DNA of 64,000 nt, taken from NCBI RefSeq assembly GCF_001552215.1, contig NZ_BCQT01000015.1, positions 186,001 through 250,000 on the forward strand. The letters are read 5' to 3'. Under the pieces are notes generated by a model, which saw only the letters and a program-made list of their open reading frames with translations, made no database searches and had not been told where the DNA came from. The translations under genes were made by a program, and so were the position numbers. Every line of letters starts with the position of its first letter. Positions within the stretch are counted from its first letter, which is position 1. The DNA comes from Actinomadura macra NBRC 14102 (GTDB lineage Bacteria > Actinomycetota > Actinomycetes > Streptosporangiales > Streptosporangiaceae). Below, piece by piece: positions 34,232-42,864 of this stretch.

Positions 34232-34936
34232 TCATGCCGTCTTTCTCGCGGTCGCGTCGAGCGCGGTCTCGCGGACGATCCGGCCGTGCTCCAGCTCGAC
34301 GGTGCGGGTGATGAGCGGCTCCATCGGGCCGAGCTCGTGCGCCACGAGGACCACGGTGCGGCCTGACCCGGCCAGCTCGCGCAGCGTCTCGGCGAGCGCC
34401 GCCTGGCTGCCGACGTCCACGCCCGCGGTCGGCTCGTCCATGACGAACACGTCGGGCTCGCCGGCCAGCGCGCGGGCGATCAGCACCCGCTGCTGCTGGC
34501 CGCCCGACAGCAGGTGCGCCGAGTCGCGGGCCAGGCCCGTGAGGCCGGTCGCCTCCAGCGCGCGGTCGACGGCGGCACGGTCGGCGGAGGAGGTGGGCCG
34601 CCAGCGGGACTGCCGGGCGACGCGCCCCGACGCGACGACCTCCCGGACGGTGGCGGGGACGCCGCCGCCCATCGGCAGCCGCTGCGGTACGTACCCGATC
34701 CGCTCCCAGCCGCGGAATCGGGCGGGTGGCGCCCCGTAGATCTCGGTGCTGCCCGCGGCGAGTGGTATCAGCCCCAGCAGCGCTTTGACCAGCGTGGACT
34801 TTCCGGCGCCGTTCGGACCCAGCACGGCGAGCACGTCGCCGGAGTCGACCCGCAGGTCGACACCCGCGAGCACCGCGCGGCTGTCCCGTCGGACGAGACC
34901 GGCCGTCATCGCGAACGGTGGTGCGGATGTCGTCAT
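34232..34936 (-). CDS. znuC: Zinc ABC transporter ATPase ZnuC
   Basis: A 234-residue ATPase. Walker A is GPNGAGKSTLVKALLG, the Q-loop is IGYVPQRLP, the signature LLSGGQQQRVLIARALA, Walker B FVMDEPTAGVD, and the H-loop VLVAHELG. The last is HEL rather than the more common HD/HDL. ATG at 34936 overlaps the znuA stop (ATGA). There is a 52-base gap to znuB. Its role is to drive zinc import through ZnuB. Confidence 0.95.
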   Translation of the reverse strand: MTTSAPPFAMTAGLVRRDSRAVLAGVDLRVDSGDVLAVLGPNGAGKSTLVKALLGLIPLAAGSTEIYGAPPARFRGWERIGYVPQRLPMGGGVPATVREVVASGRVARQSRWRPTSSADRAAVDRALEATGLTGLARDSAHLLSGGQQQRVLIARALAGEPDVFVMDEPTAGVDVGSQAALAETLRELAGSGRTVVLVAHELGPMEPLITRTVELEHGRIVRETALDATARKTA

Positions 34937-35892
34937 GAGCACTCCAGCGCGGGGCGCAGGGTCCCCAGGTTCTTCTGCATGATCGTCAGGTAGTTGTCCG
35001 ACGAGCCGTCCGCGACGCCCTCCACCGGATCCAGGACGGCCGTCTTCACCCCGGCTTCCCGCGCGAGGGTCTGCCCGATCTTGGGGCTGACCAGCGTCTC
35101 GGTGAAGACCGTCGTCGCGCCCGCCGACCTGATCTGCCCGGTCAGCTCCGCCAGACGTTTGGGCGAGGGCTCGTTGGTCGGGTCCACGCCGGCGATGGAG
35201 ACCTGCTGGAGGCCGTAGCGTTCGGACAGGTAGCCGAAGGCGGCGTGTGCGGTGACGATCGACTTGTGCTTGCAGGTCTTCAGGCCGTCCCGGAACTGTT
35301 GGTCGAGTGCGGTCAGCTTGGCCGTGACGGCCTGGGCGCGCTCCTTGTACGCGGAGGCGTGCGCGGAGTCCGCGGCGCCGAGCCTGTCGCCGAGCGCGGT
35401 GGCGATGGTGGCCATGCGGCTCGGGTCCAGCCAGACGTGCGGATCGTACTCAACATCGGCGTGCCCCTGGTCGCCCTCGTGCTCCTCCTCGCCCTCGGCG
35501 GGCGGCGGGAGCGTCTTCACCACGCTCGCGGCGTCCAGCGACTTGTCTTTCGCGTGCTTGGCGACGGCCTCGTCAACGGCCGGCTGGACGCCCTTGACGT
35601 AGACGGCGAAGTCGGCTTTCCCCACGTCGGCGATCTGCCGGGGCGTCAGCTCCAGGTCGTGCGGCTCGGACCCGGGCTTGGTGAGCGTGCGGACCGTGGC
35701 GTCGTTGCCGCCGATCTCCCGCGCCAGCCAGGCGACCGGGTAGAAGGACGCGACGACCTCCGCCTTGCCGGAGCCGTCGGCGTCGGCGCCGCCGCAGGCG
35801 GTCAGTCCGGTGAGACCGATGAGACCCGCGACGGCGAGTGCGGCGGTCGTGGTGGACAGCGGGCGTGGAGCGGTATTCCGGGAGGTCAGCAC
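34933..35892 (-). CDS. znuA: Zinc-binding lipoprotein ZnuA
   Basis: A 319-residue substrate-binding lipoprotein of cluster A-I. The signal peptide ends in a lipobox LTAC with Cys33. Metal ligands include EPHDLEL (first His), EYDPHVWLDP (second His), TAHAAFGYL (third His), and VLDPVEGV (Asp). A His/Glu-rich loop EGEEEHEGDQGHADVEYD is typical of zinc-specific ZnuA. GTG start at 35892. The Zur box at 35913-35927 lies 21 to 35 bases upstream, so Zur would block the promoter. First gene of the operon. Confidence 0.94.
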   Translation of the reverse strand: MLTSRNTAPRPLSTTTAALAVAGLIGLTGLTACGGADADGSGKAEVVASFYPVAWLAREIGGNDATVRTLTKPGSEPHDLELTPRQIADVGKADFAVYVKGVQPAVDEAVAKHAKDKSLDAASVVKTLPPPAEGEEEHEGDQGHADVEYDPHVWLDPSRMATIATALGDRLGAADSAHASAYKERAQAVTAKLTALDQQFRDGLKTCKHKSIVTAHAAFGYLSERYGLQQVSIAGVDPTNEPSPKRLAELTGQIRSAGATTVFTETLVSPKIGQTLAREAGVKTAVLDPVEGVADGSSDNYLTIMQKNLGTLRPALECS

Positions 35893-35912
35893 ACACTAAT
35901 TATGGATGAAGA

Positions 35913-35927
35913 TGAAAATGATTGTCA
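35913..35927 (-). promoter_or_regulatory. Zur box of the zinc operon
   Basis: TGAAAATGATTGTCA, a 7-1-7 imperfect palindrome with one mismatch, matches the actinobacterial Zur consensus (TGAAAATGATTTTCA). Its right arm includes the stop codon of the DUF6703-like gene at 35925-35927. It lies upstream of znuA on the transcribed strand. Confidence 0.9.
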
Positions 35928-36305
35928 AAACCGGCCAATGCCTCGGGCCAGGGCAAACCCGGCTAGAGCCGCCAGAGCCACCATGCGCAACACCCGTCCC
36001 GGGACTTCCAGCGCGGGCCAGTTGAGGTAGGCGAACCAGCCCAGCGCGACCGCGAGCACCAGCAGCCCGGCGGCCGCCACCCAGCCGGTCCCGACCATGC
36101 CGATCGCCAGCAGGACGAACACCACCGCCAGCAGCAGGCCGCGTGGCATCCGGTGCAGGTAGACCACCGGCGCGGCGCTCCAGCGCTCGACCGCCGCCCG
36201 CACCCCCGACGCCGTGCCCGACGCCGTGCCCGACGCCTTGCTTGATGCCGTACCGGATCTCCTGCGCGATGCCGGCGGCCCCGGCCGCTCGCCTCGTGTG
36301 CTCAC
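35925..36305 (-). CDS. DUF6703-like small membrane protein
   Basis: A 126-residue protein starting at GTG 36305. A Ser/Ala/Gly/Arg-rich tail (with SKASGTASGTASG coming from a 12-base repeat) leads to RAAVERWSAAPVVYLHRMPRG and then three hydrophobic helices (LLLAVVFVLLAIGMVGTGW, WVAAAGLLVLAVALGWFAYL, VLRMVALAALAGFALA). The motif before the first helix resembles DUF6703 proteins near zur in actinomycetes. Its stop lies in the znuA Zur box, so transcription from upstream might be affected by Zur. Confidence 0.6.
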   Translation of the reverse strand: MSTRGERPGPPASRRRSGTASSKASGTASGTASGVRAAVERWSAAPVVYLHRMPRGLLLAVVFVLLAIGMVGTGWVAAAGLLVLAVALGWFAYLNWPALEVPGRVLRMVALAALAGFALARGIGRF

Positions 36306-36333
36306 GCGCCCAAGGTACTGCCAGGATGGACCG

Positions 36334-36618
36334 ATGATCGCGATAACCCGGTACCGCGTGCCTGGTGAGGACGCCGACGGCTTCGCCGCACGCATGACGG
36401 CGGTGCTCGGGACGCTGTCGGCGAGCCCCGGCTTCCGCTCCGGACGGCTCGCCAGGACGGTGGACGACCCGAGCCTCTGGGCGCTCGTCACCGAGTGGGA
36501 CGGCGCGGGCTATTACCGGCGCGCCCTCGGCACCTACGAGGTGCGCCTGGAGTTCATTCCGCTCGCCGCGCTGGCGGTGGACGAGCCCGGCGCGTACGAG
36601 ATCGTCAGCTCCGCCTGA
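36334..36618 (+). CDS. Antibiotic biosynthesis monooxygenase (ABM) domain protein
   Basis: A 94-residue single-domain protein of the dimeric ferredoxin-like ABM fold. The pattern is MIAITRYRVPGEDADGFAARM, a central SPGFRSGRLARTVDDPSLWALVTEWDGAGYYRRAL. Members include small heme-degrading and quinone-forming monooxygenases; the specific role is not predictable. ATG at 36334. It diverges from the DUF6703-like gene across 28 bases, so the two must share a very tight promoter region. Confidence 0.8.
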   Translation: MIAITRYRVPGEDADGFAARMTAVLGTLSASPGFRSGRLARTVDDPSLWALVTEWDGAGYYRRALGTYEVRLEFIPLAALAVDEPGAYEIVSSA

Positions 36619-36898
36619 GCGGCGCCCCGGGTGGGTGACCGGCGCCCCGGCGTACGGTCCTCGACCCCTGCCCCGGTCCCTGCCGGTGTGTCTCTGCCCG
36701 CGCCCCTGCCGGTGTCCGGTGCGTCCGGATCCGGCCCGTCCGGGACCGGCCGGTCCAGATAAGGGCAACCGCCGGGCAAGAAGCGGCCGGGCCCGGTTTC
36801 GCCCTACCCGTCCATGGTCATCTTTGCCGCATCACGATCATGCCGTGCCGCGGGGACAGGATCGCCGGCCGGCCGGGGGAGTCTTCGGGGGAGATGTG

Positions 36899-38284
36899 AT
36901 GCGCCATGCCGTGCTGCTCGGCGGAGTCTTCGGGGTGGCGGCCATCGCTCCCCTCGTCGCCTGCCTCTGGCCGGCCGCCGCGGGGGCCCCGGCAGACGAG
37001 GCCGCCGCGCTGAGCCGTGCCGCCGAGGCGGACTCCGGCCGGGCCCGGGTCGTCCAGTACCGGGGGGTGCGCGTGCCCGTCCCGGCGGGCTGGACGGTCC
37101 ACCGGCTCGACCGCGACCCGTCCCGCTGCGTCCGCTACGACCGGCAGGCCGTCTACCTCGGCCGTCCCGGGCCGCAGCCTGACTGCCCGGCCCGTCTGGT
37201 CGGCCGCACCGAGGCCGTTCACGTCGCGCCCCTGGGCGGCGGTAGGGCCTCCCGGACGGTCGTGAAAGGCGACAAACTCGCCTCGGTCACGGTCCGGCCG
37301 ACCACGGGCCATGAGACACGGCTCACGCTGCCCGAGGCCGGTGTCAGCATCACCGGCGTGTACGGGACGGACCCGGCGCGGCTTCAGCGGATCCTCAGGG
37401 GAGCCCGGCTGACCTCGGCGTGGCCCGAGGAGCCTGGCCGGCCCGGCCAGCCCGCGTCTCCGGACCGTCGGCCCACCCGGCGAGGGGCGGGGCCGGGCCC
37501 GACAGACGAGCCGACAGACGGGCCTTCCCTCAACCTGCCGTCGCTCATCGGCCCGCCCGTCGACACGCCGGATGCCCCCGACGGCGTGGAGGAGACCGAA
37601 GGGGCGTGGGTCTCCGGCAAGGGCTTCGACACCTGCACGGCGCCCGCGCTCGCCTCGATGAGGGCGTGGCGGCCCTCGTTCAAGGTCACCAACATCTACA
37701 TCGGCGGCGCGGCGCGCGGTTGCGCGCAGCCCAACCTGACCAGGGGCTGGGTGAGGGAGGTGCGCCAGATGGGCTACCGCATCACGCCCACCTACGTCGG
37801 CCTCCAGGCACCTTGCGGCCACCGACGGCAGCGCTTCACCGCCAGGAACGCCGCCTCCGAAGGCGGTAAGGCCGCCGTGGACGCCGCCCGCCGGGCCGCA
37901 AGGCTCGGGATCCCGCGGTACAGGCCGATCTACTTCGACATGGAGGCCTACGGCGGTAAGAACGCCTCCTGTAGGAAGGCCGTGCTGAGGTTCGTCGACG
38001 CGTGGGTCCGCGGGCTGAGAGAACAGGAATACAAGCCGTGCCTGTACAGCAGCGCCCAATCCGGCATCCGCGACGTGGGCCGGGCGGACGGGTACAGCAA
38101 GCCCGGGTGCATCTGGTTCGCCAACTGGGATGGCAGGGCGCGCGTCTACGGTGACCCGCACCTGCCGGACGACTGGTGGCCCCCACACCGGCGGATCAAG
38201 CAGTACCGCGGAGGGCACAAGGAGCGGCACGGCGGCGTGACGCTCAACATCGACAGCAACATCGCCGACGGCAGCGTCTACTGA
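36899..38284 (+). CDS. Secreted DUF1906 (Rv2525c-like glycoside-hydrolase fold) protein
   Basis: A 461-residue exported protein. ATG at 36899 follows GGGGGAG. The signal peptide is MRHAVLLGGVFGVAAIAPLV ending ACLWPAAAGAPA. Residues about 45 to 185 are a distinct N-terminal section without a name. A Pro/Thr/Asp-rich linker (about 180 to 235) leads to the DUF1906 domain (residues about 240 to 461): KGFDTCTAPALASMRAW, IYIGG, PTYVGLQAPC, YFDMEAYGG (acidic residues in the place of the TIM-barrel active site), and GCIWFANWDG. Members bind or cut cell-wall sugars by inference. Even number of Cys suggests disulfides. Confidence 0.85.
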   Translation: MRHAVLLGGVFGVAAIAPLVACLWPAAAGAPADEAAALSRAAEADSGRARVVQYRGVRVPVPAGWTVHRLDRDPSRCVRYDRQAVYLGRPGPQPDCPARLVGRTEAVHVAPLGGGRASRTVVKGDKLASVTVRPTTGHETRLTLPEAGVSITGVYGTDPARLQRILRGARLTSAWPEEPGRPGQPASPDRRPTRRGAGPGPTDEPTDGPSLNLPSLIGPPVDTPDAPDGVEETEGAWVSGKGFDTCTAPALASMRAWRPSFKVTNIYIGGAARGCAQPNLTRGWVREVRQMGYRITPTYVGLQAPCGHRRQRFTARNAASEGGKAAVDAARRAARLGIPRYRPIYFDMEAYGGKNASCRKAVLRFVDAWVRGLREQEYKPCLYSSAQSGIRDVGRADGYSKPGCIWFANWDGRARVYGDPHLPDDWWPPHRRIKQYRGGHKERHGGVTLNIDSNIADGSVY

Positions 38285-38476
38285 CCCGGCACGGTGCCCT
38301 AAGCTGGGGAATGCCTGGGGGGCGCCGGCGATGACCGCGCCCCACGGCGGCATCATGGCGCCGAACTGCCGTGATGCGTCATCACCGGGGATCGCATTCG
38401 CCGCCGCGCGCCGCTTTCGCGGGGACCGGAGGCGCACTCACTGTCCCGCCGACCGCCAGCCGGATGGAGAAGATTC

Positions 38477-39865
38477 ATGGCACGCCGTTCCGATGTGCTC
38501 GACACGATCGTCAACCTCGCCAAGCGCCGGGGCCTGGTCTACCCGTCGAGCGAGATCTATGGCGGGCTCCGCGCCTCCTGGGACTACGGCCCGCTCGGAG
38601 TCGAGCTGAAGAACAACGTCAAGCGCCAGTGGTGGAAGTCCATGGTGCAGGGCCGCGACGACGTGGTCGGACTCGACTCGTGCGTGATCCTCGCGCGTGA
38701 GGTCTGGGAGGCCAGCGGCCACGTCCAGGCCTTCGTCGACCCGCTGACCGAGTGCCAGTCGTGCCACAAGCGCTTCCGGGCCGACCACCTGGCGGAGGCG
38801 TACGAGGAGAAGCACGGCCGCCCGCCGGCGAACGGGCTCGCTGACATCTCCTGTCCCAACTGCGGCGTCAAGGGCTCCTTCACCGAGCCGAAGATGTTCA
38901 ACGGCCTGCTCAAGACCTACCTCGGCCCCGTCGAGGACGAGTCGGGGCTGGCCTACCTGCGCCCCGAGACGGCGCAGGGCATCTTCATCAACTACCTGAA
39001 CGTCCAGCAGTCCGCGCGCCGCAAGGTGCCGTTCGGCATCGGGCAGGTCGGCAAGTCGTTCCGCAACGAGATCACGCCCGGCAACTTCATCTTCCGGACC
39101 CGCGAGTTCGAGCAGATGGAGATGGAGTTCTTCGTCAAGCCCGGCAGCGACGAGGAATGGCACCAGTACTGGATCGACGAGCGCCTCCAGTGGTACGTCG
39201 ACCTCGGCATCCGCAAGGAGAACCTGCGGCTGTACGAGCACCCCGCCGACAAGCTGTCCCACTACTCCAAGCGCACCGTCGACGTGGAGTACCGCTTCGA
39301 CTTCGTCGGCACCGAATGGGGCGAGCTGGAGGGCGTCGCCAACCGTACCGACTTCGACCTGACGACCCACTCCAAGGCGTCCGGCACCGATCTGTCGTTC
39401 TTCGACCAGGAGTCGGGGGAGCGGTTCACCCCGTACGTGATCGAACCGGCCGCCGGCGTCGACCGCTGCACCCTCACGTTCATGATGGACGCCTACGCCG
39501 AGGACGAGGCGCCCAACGCCAAGGGCAAGCTGGAGAAGCGCACCGTCATGCGGCTGGACCGGCGCCTCGCCCCGGTCAAGGTCGCGGTGCTGCCGCTGTC
39601 GCGCAACGCCGACCTGTCCCCGAAGGCCCGCGACCTGGCCGCCCGGCTGCGCCGCAACTGGAACGTCGACTTCGACGACGCCGGGGCCATCGGCCGCCGC
39701 TACCGCCGCCAGGACGAGATCGGCACCCCGTTCTGCGTCACGGTCGACTTCGACACCCTGGAGGACGACGCGGTGACCGTCCGGGAGCGCGACTCGATGA
39801 GCCAGGAGCGCATCTCGATCGGCCAGGTCGAGTCCTTCCTGGCGGCTCAGCTCGTCGGCTGCTGA
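38477..39865 (+). CDS. glyS: Glycyl-tRNA synthetase, homodimeric type
   Basis: A 462-residue class II aminoacyl-tRNA synthetase (alpha2 type, as in actinomycetes and eukaryotes). Motif 1 lies in SEIYGGLRASWDYGPLG; motif 2 is RNEITPGNFIFRTREFEQMEMEFF; motif 3 is in DRCTLTFMMDAY. The zinc-binding insertion is CQSCHKRFRADH ... CPNCG. The C-terminal anticodon-binding domain begins LAPVKVAVLPL. ATG at 38477 with GGAGAAG just upstream. Followed by a hairpin terminator at 39887. Confidence 0.97.
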   Translation: MARRSDVLDTIVNLAKRRGLVYPSSEIYGGLRASWDYGPLGVELKNNVKRQWWKSMVQGRDDVVGLDSCVILAREVWEASGHVQAFVDPLTECQSCHKRFRADHLAEAYEEKHGRPPANGLADISCPNCGVKGSFTEPKMFNGLLKTYLGPVEDESGLAYLRPETAQGIFINYLNVQQSARRKVPFGIGQVGKSFRNEITPGNFIFRTREFEQMEMEFFVKPGSDEEWHQYWIDERLQWYVDLGIRKENLRLYEHPADKLSHYSKRTVDVEYRFDFVGTEWGELEGVANRTDFDLTTHSKASGTDLSFFDQESGERFTPYVIEPAAGVDRCTLTFMMDAYAEDEAPNAKGKLEKRTVMRLDRRLAPVKVAVLPLSRNADLSPKARDLAARLRRNWNVDFDDAGAIGRRYRRQDEIGTPFCVTVDFDTLEDDAVTVRERDSMSQERISIGQVESFLAAQLVGC

Positions 39866-39886
39866 CCGCACCCCGCGCCTGTGGCA

Positions 39887-39909
39887 GGCCGTCCCCGAGG
39901 GGGGCGGCC
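39887..39909 (+). terminator. glyS terminator hairpin
   Basis: GGCCGTCCCC pairs with GGGGCGGCC around a GAGG loop (one bulged base). The T-containing tract CCGCCTTTTCCTT follows, so this resembles an intrinsic terminator. It lies 22 bases after the glyS stop. Confidence 0.75.
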
Positions 39910-39959
39910 CGCCTTTTCCTTGACGCGCGGCGCTTTGCGCGTAGGTTGGCCGGACGGGC

Positions 39960-39979
39960 ACCCTCGCTCCAGCGAGGGT
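39960..39979. promoter_or_regulatory. Perfect inverted repeat upstream of small exported protein
   Basis: ACCCTCGCT-CC-AGCGAGGGT: a perfect 9-bp inverted repeat with a 2-base centre, 49 bases before the GTG at 40029. Two GACGATCA copies follow (39993 and 40003). The short centre suits a protein-binding operator better than an RNA hairpin. No regulator assigned. Confidence 0.45.
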
Positions 39980-40028
39980 GAACCCGGACAGCGACGATCA
40001 GTGACGATCACCGACGGGAGGGCTCCGC

Positions 40029-40454
40029 GTGGTTGACCTGCGCGCCCCGGACCGTCCGACGGTGCCCGCCGGGCGGCTGGCCCGGTTGCTGGTCGTCGCA
40101 TTCGGGCTGGTCGGCTTCATGGTCACGCCCGCCGCCACGACCGCCTCGGCGGCGACGGCGAGCGCGGGGATCGGCGTACGGGCGGGGACGGCCCAGAACG
40201 CGCCCGTCCGGGGTCGGGTGTCGAGCCCGCGACCGGATCCCCGCCTCGAAACGGCCGCCGGCGTGGTCGCCGCGGCTCGCCAGATCACGGGAACGCCCGC
40301 GCAGGTCCCGCAGGCGGCGCTGCCAGAGTCTGGCAGTCCGATTCGGCCGCCGGCCGGGCGGATCGTCCGTCCGGTCATGGCCCCCGCACCGCCCGTCGTC
40401 GCGCCGCGGGCCGTGCCACGCGGGCGCGCCCCGCCCCTTTCCACACGGATCTGA
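40029..40454 (+). CDS. Small exported Pro/Ala-rich protein
   Basis: A 141-residue protein. GTG at 40029 follows GGGAG (40016-40020). The N-terminus is RLARLLVVAFGLVGFMVTPAATTASAATASA, a Sec-type signal peptide with an AxA cleavage region near residue 44. The rest is Pro, Ala, Arg and Val-rich with no fold evident. There is no Cys. It precedes secDF with a 66-base gap on the same strand. It has no family I know; it could be a small secreted species-specific protein. The signal peptide and the ribosome-binding site support that it is real. Confidence 0.6.
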   Translation: MVDLRAPDRPTVPAGRLARLLVVAFGLVGFMVTPAATTASAATASAGIGVRAGTAQNAPVRGRVSSPRPDPRLETAAGVVAAARQITGTPAQVPQAALPESGSPIRPPAGRIVRPVMAPAPPVVAPRAVPRGRAPPLSTRI

Positions 40455-40520
40455 CGTTCCTGTTCGCGGTGCCGCGCGCCCGGAGGCGGCGGCGCCGGAT
40501 TCCGTGTGGAGGTCCTCCCT

Positions 40521-42827
40521 TTGTCTCGCGCCAACGTGGTGCGGGCGGTACTGGCATTCGCCGTGCTCGCCGCATCGCTGTACTTCGCCCTGTCCAAACC
40601 CGCCCGCCTCGGCCTCGACCTGCGCGGCGGCACCCAGATCGTCCTGGAAACGCAGGATTCGCCCACCGTGAAGGCCGGCAGGCAGTCCACCGACCGCGCA
40701 CGGGAGGTGCTGTACCGCCGCGTCGACGCGCTGGGCGTCGCCGAATCGTCGATCACCCGGTCCGGCGACCGCCGCCTGATCCTCGAACTGCCCGACGTTC
40801 AGGATCCGGCCCGCGCCGCCGCGGTGATCGACAAGACAGCCCAGCTCACCGCCCACCCCGTCACCGCTTCCGGCGGCGCTTCCCGCAGCGTTTCTGGCAG
40901 CACCTCCGGCGGAGGTCGAACCGTCGCAGAACGGACGGTTCCGGACGAGTCCGGCCGCCCGATCACGATCGGCCCGGCCGCGCTCACCGGAGACGGCGTC
41001 GGCTCCGCGTCCGCCTCCTACGACCCGCAGGGCCTCGGCGGCTGGGCCGTCGATATCCGGTTCCGGGGCGACGGCGGCAAGATCTGGGAGCGGCTCACCG
41101 CCAAGGCGGCCTGCGCCACCGGGAACGAGCGGCGCATCGCGATCGTCCTGGACGGCGAAGTGATCTCTTCGCCGCAGGTCACCACCGGTGTGGCCTGCGG
41201 GATCGGCATCACCGGCGGGTCCACGCAGATCACCGGGGACTTCGGGCCGCAGGAGGCCAAGGACCTCGCCGCGCTGGTGGAGGGCGGTTCCCTGCCGGTA
41301 CCGGTGAAGATCATCGAGCAGCGGGTGGTGGGGCCGACGCTCGGCGACGCCGCGATCGACGCGAGCGCGCGGGCCGCGGTCATCGGCGTGCTGCTGACCG
41401 GGCTGTTCATCGTCGCCGTGTACCGGCTCGTCGGCCTGCTGGCCACGGTGGCGCTCGCCGGCTACGCCCTCATCTCCTACGCCGCGCTCGTCGTGGTCGG
41501 TGCGACGCTGACCCTGCCCGGTCTCGCCGGATTCGTGCTGGCCGTCGGAATGGCGATCGATGCGAACGTGCTGGCCTTCGAACGTGCCCGGGAGGAACGC
41601 GCCGCAGCACCGGGACGCGGCCCGCGGGCGGCCCTGTCGACCGGGTTCACGAAGGCGTGGTCGGCCATCGCGGACTCCGCCGTCACGACGCTGCTGGCGG
41701 GCGGGCTGCTGTTCTTCCTGGCCTCCGGGCCCGTGCGGGGCTTCGGCGTCACGCTGACCATCGGCGTCCTCGCCTCCCTCGTGTCCGCGATGCTGCTCAG
41801 CCGCGTCCTCACCGACGCCGCCCTCGCGCGGATGCCCGGGCTGGGCCGATCGAGGGCGGGCGGGCTCGGAACGTCCGGCCGGATCCGCCGATGGCTGGAG
41901 GAACGCGAGCCCGACCTGATGAGACGACGCCGGCTCTGGCTCGGCGTCTCGGCCCTCGCGGTCATCCTCGCCGTGGCGGGGATCTTCTCGCGCGGCCTCG
42001 ACTACGGCGTGGAGTTCACCGGCGGACGGCTCGTCGAGTACTCCACGACCCGTCCGGTGGACATCGACGCCGCCCGCTCCGCCGTCGCCGACGCCGGGTT
42101 CCCGCGCGCCGTCGTCCAGACATCGGGCGAGGACGGCATCTCCGTCCGCACGTCCGACCTGGACAACGCCGAGGAGAAGCGTGTCCACGACGCGCTCGCG
42201 GCCAAGGGCGGCGGCGCGGTGAAGCAGCGCGACGAGCTGATCGGCCCGAGTCTCGGCAGCGAGCTGCGCGCCAAGGCGCTGATCGCGCTCGGCGTGGCCC
42301 TCGCCGTGCAGCTCGCCTACCTCACGATCAGGTTCCGGTGGACGTTCGGCGCCGGCGCCGTCCTCGCCATGTTCCACGACGTGCTCGTCGTCACCGGAGT
42401 CTTCGCGTGGCTGGACAAGCCGATCGACGGGGTCTTCCTCGCCGCGCTGCTCACCGTCATCGGCTATTCGGTGAACGACTCGGTCGTGGTGTTCGACCGG
42501 ATCCGGGAGCTGTGGGGCGCGCGGCCCGGGACGCCGTTCGGGCGGATCGCGAACCTCGGCGCGCTCCAGACCGTCCCGCGCACCGTCAACACCGGGATGG
42601 GCGCGGTGTTCATCCTCGCGGCGCTGGCGGTGCTCGGCGGCGACTCGCTCACCGACTTCGCCATCGCCCTTCTCGTCGGCATCGGCGTCGGGACGTACTC
42701 CAGCGTCTTCACCGCGACCCCTCTGGCGATCGTCTTCGAGCGCTTCTCCAAGGCCCCGCCGCCGGTTCCGAAACCGGTGACGCGGCAGGGACGCCGGGCA
42801 CCGGGGGATTCCGGCGCGGTCGTCTAG
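40521..42827 (+). CDS. secDF: Fused protein-export protein SecDF
   Basis: A 768-residue proton-driven export motor that pulls proteins through SecYEG. It has both SecD (residues about 1 to 390) and SecF (about 430 to 730) in one chain. SecD motifs are LGLDLRGGTQIVLE, GFVLAVGMAIDANVLAFERAREE (D-D4 region). SecF has LDYGVEFTGGRLVEY, and VIGYSVNDSVVVFDRIRE. Twelve membrane helices are expected. The TTG at 40521 is 8 bases after GGAGG; a GTG at 40506 is the alternative. Actinomycetes often carry separate secD and secF with YajC, so this fused, solitary copy is probably a second system. Confidence 0.88.
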   Translation: MSRANVVRAVLAFAVLAASLYFALSKPARLGLDLRGGTQIVLETQDSPTVKAGRQSTDRAREVLYRRVDALGVAESSITRSGDRRLILELPDVQDPARAAAVIDKTAQLTAHPVTASGGASRSVSGSTSGGGRTVAERTVPDESGRPITIGPAALTGDGVGSASASYDPQGLGGWAVDIRFRGDGGKIWERLTAKAACATGNERRIAIVLDGEVISSPQVTTGVACGIGITGGSTQITGDFGPQEAKDLAALVEGGSLPVPVKIIEQRVVGPTLGDAAIDASARAAVIGVLLTGLFIVAVYRLVGLLATVALAGYALISYAALVVVGATLTLPGLAGFVLAVGMAIDANVLAFERAREERAAAPGRGPRAALSTGFTKAWSAIADSAVTTLLAGGLLFFLASGPVRGFGVTLTIGVLASLVSAMLLSRVLTDAALARMPGLGRSRAGGLGTSGRIRRWLEEREPDLMRRRRLWLGVSALAVILAVAGIFSRGLDYGVEFTGGRLVEYSTTRPVDIDAARSAVADAGFPRAVVQTSGEDGISVRTSDLDNAEEKRVHDALAAKGGGAVKQRDELIGPSLGSELRAKALIALGVALAVQLAYLTIRFRWTFGAGAVLAMFHDVLVVTGVFAWLDKPIDGVFLAALLTVIGYSVNDSVVVFDRIRELWGARPGTPFGRIANLGALQTVPRTVNTGMGAVFILAALAVLGGDSLTDFAIALLVGIGVGTYSSVFTATPLAIVFERFSKAPPPVPKPVTRQGRRAPGDSGAVV

Positions 42828-42864
42828 GACGATCAACCGGGCCGGCCGGCGGGCCGGCCCGGTG

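Noticed and set aside
36635..36898. Upstream extension of the DUF1906 protein by 88 codons
   Set aside because: The extension is Arg/Pro-rich, and the ATG at 36899 has a ribosome-binding site and is followed by a good signal peptide.
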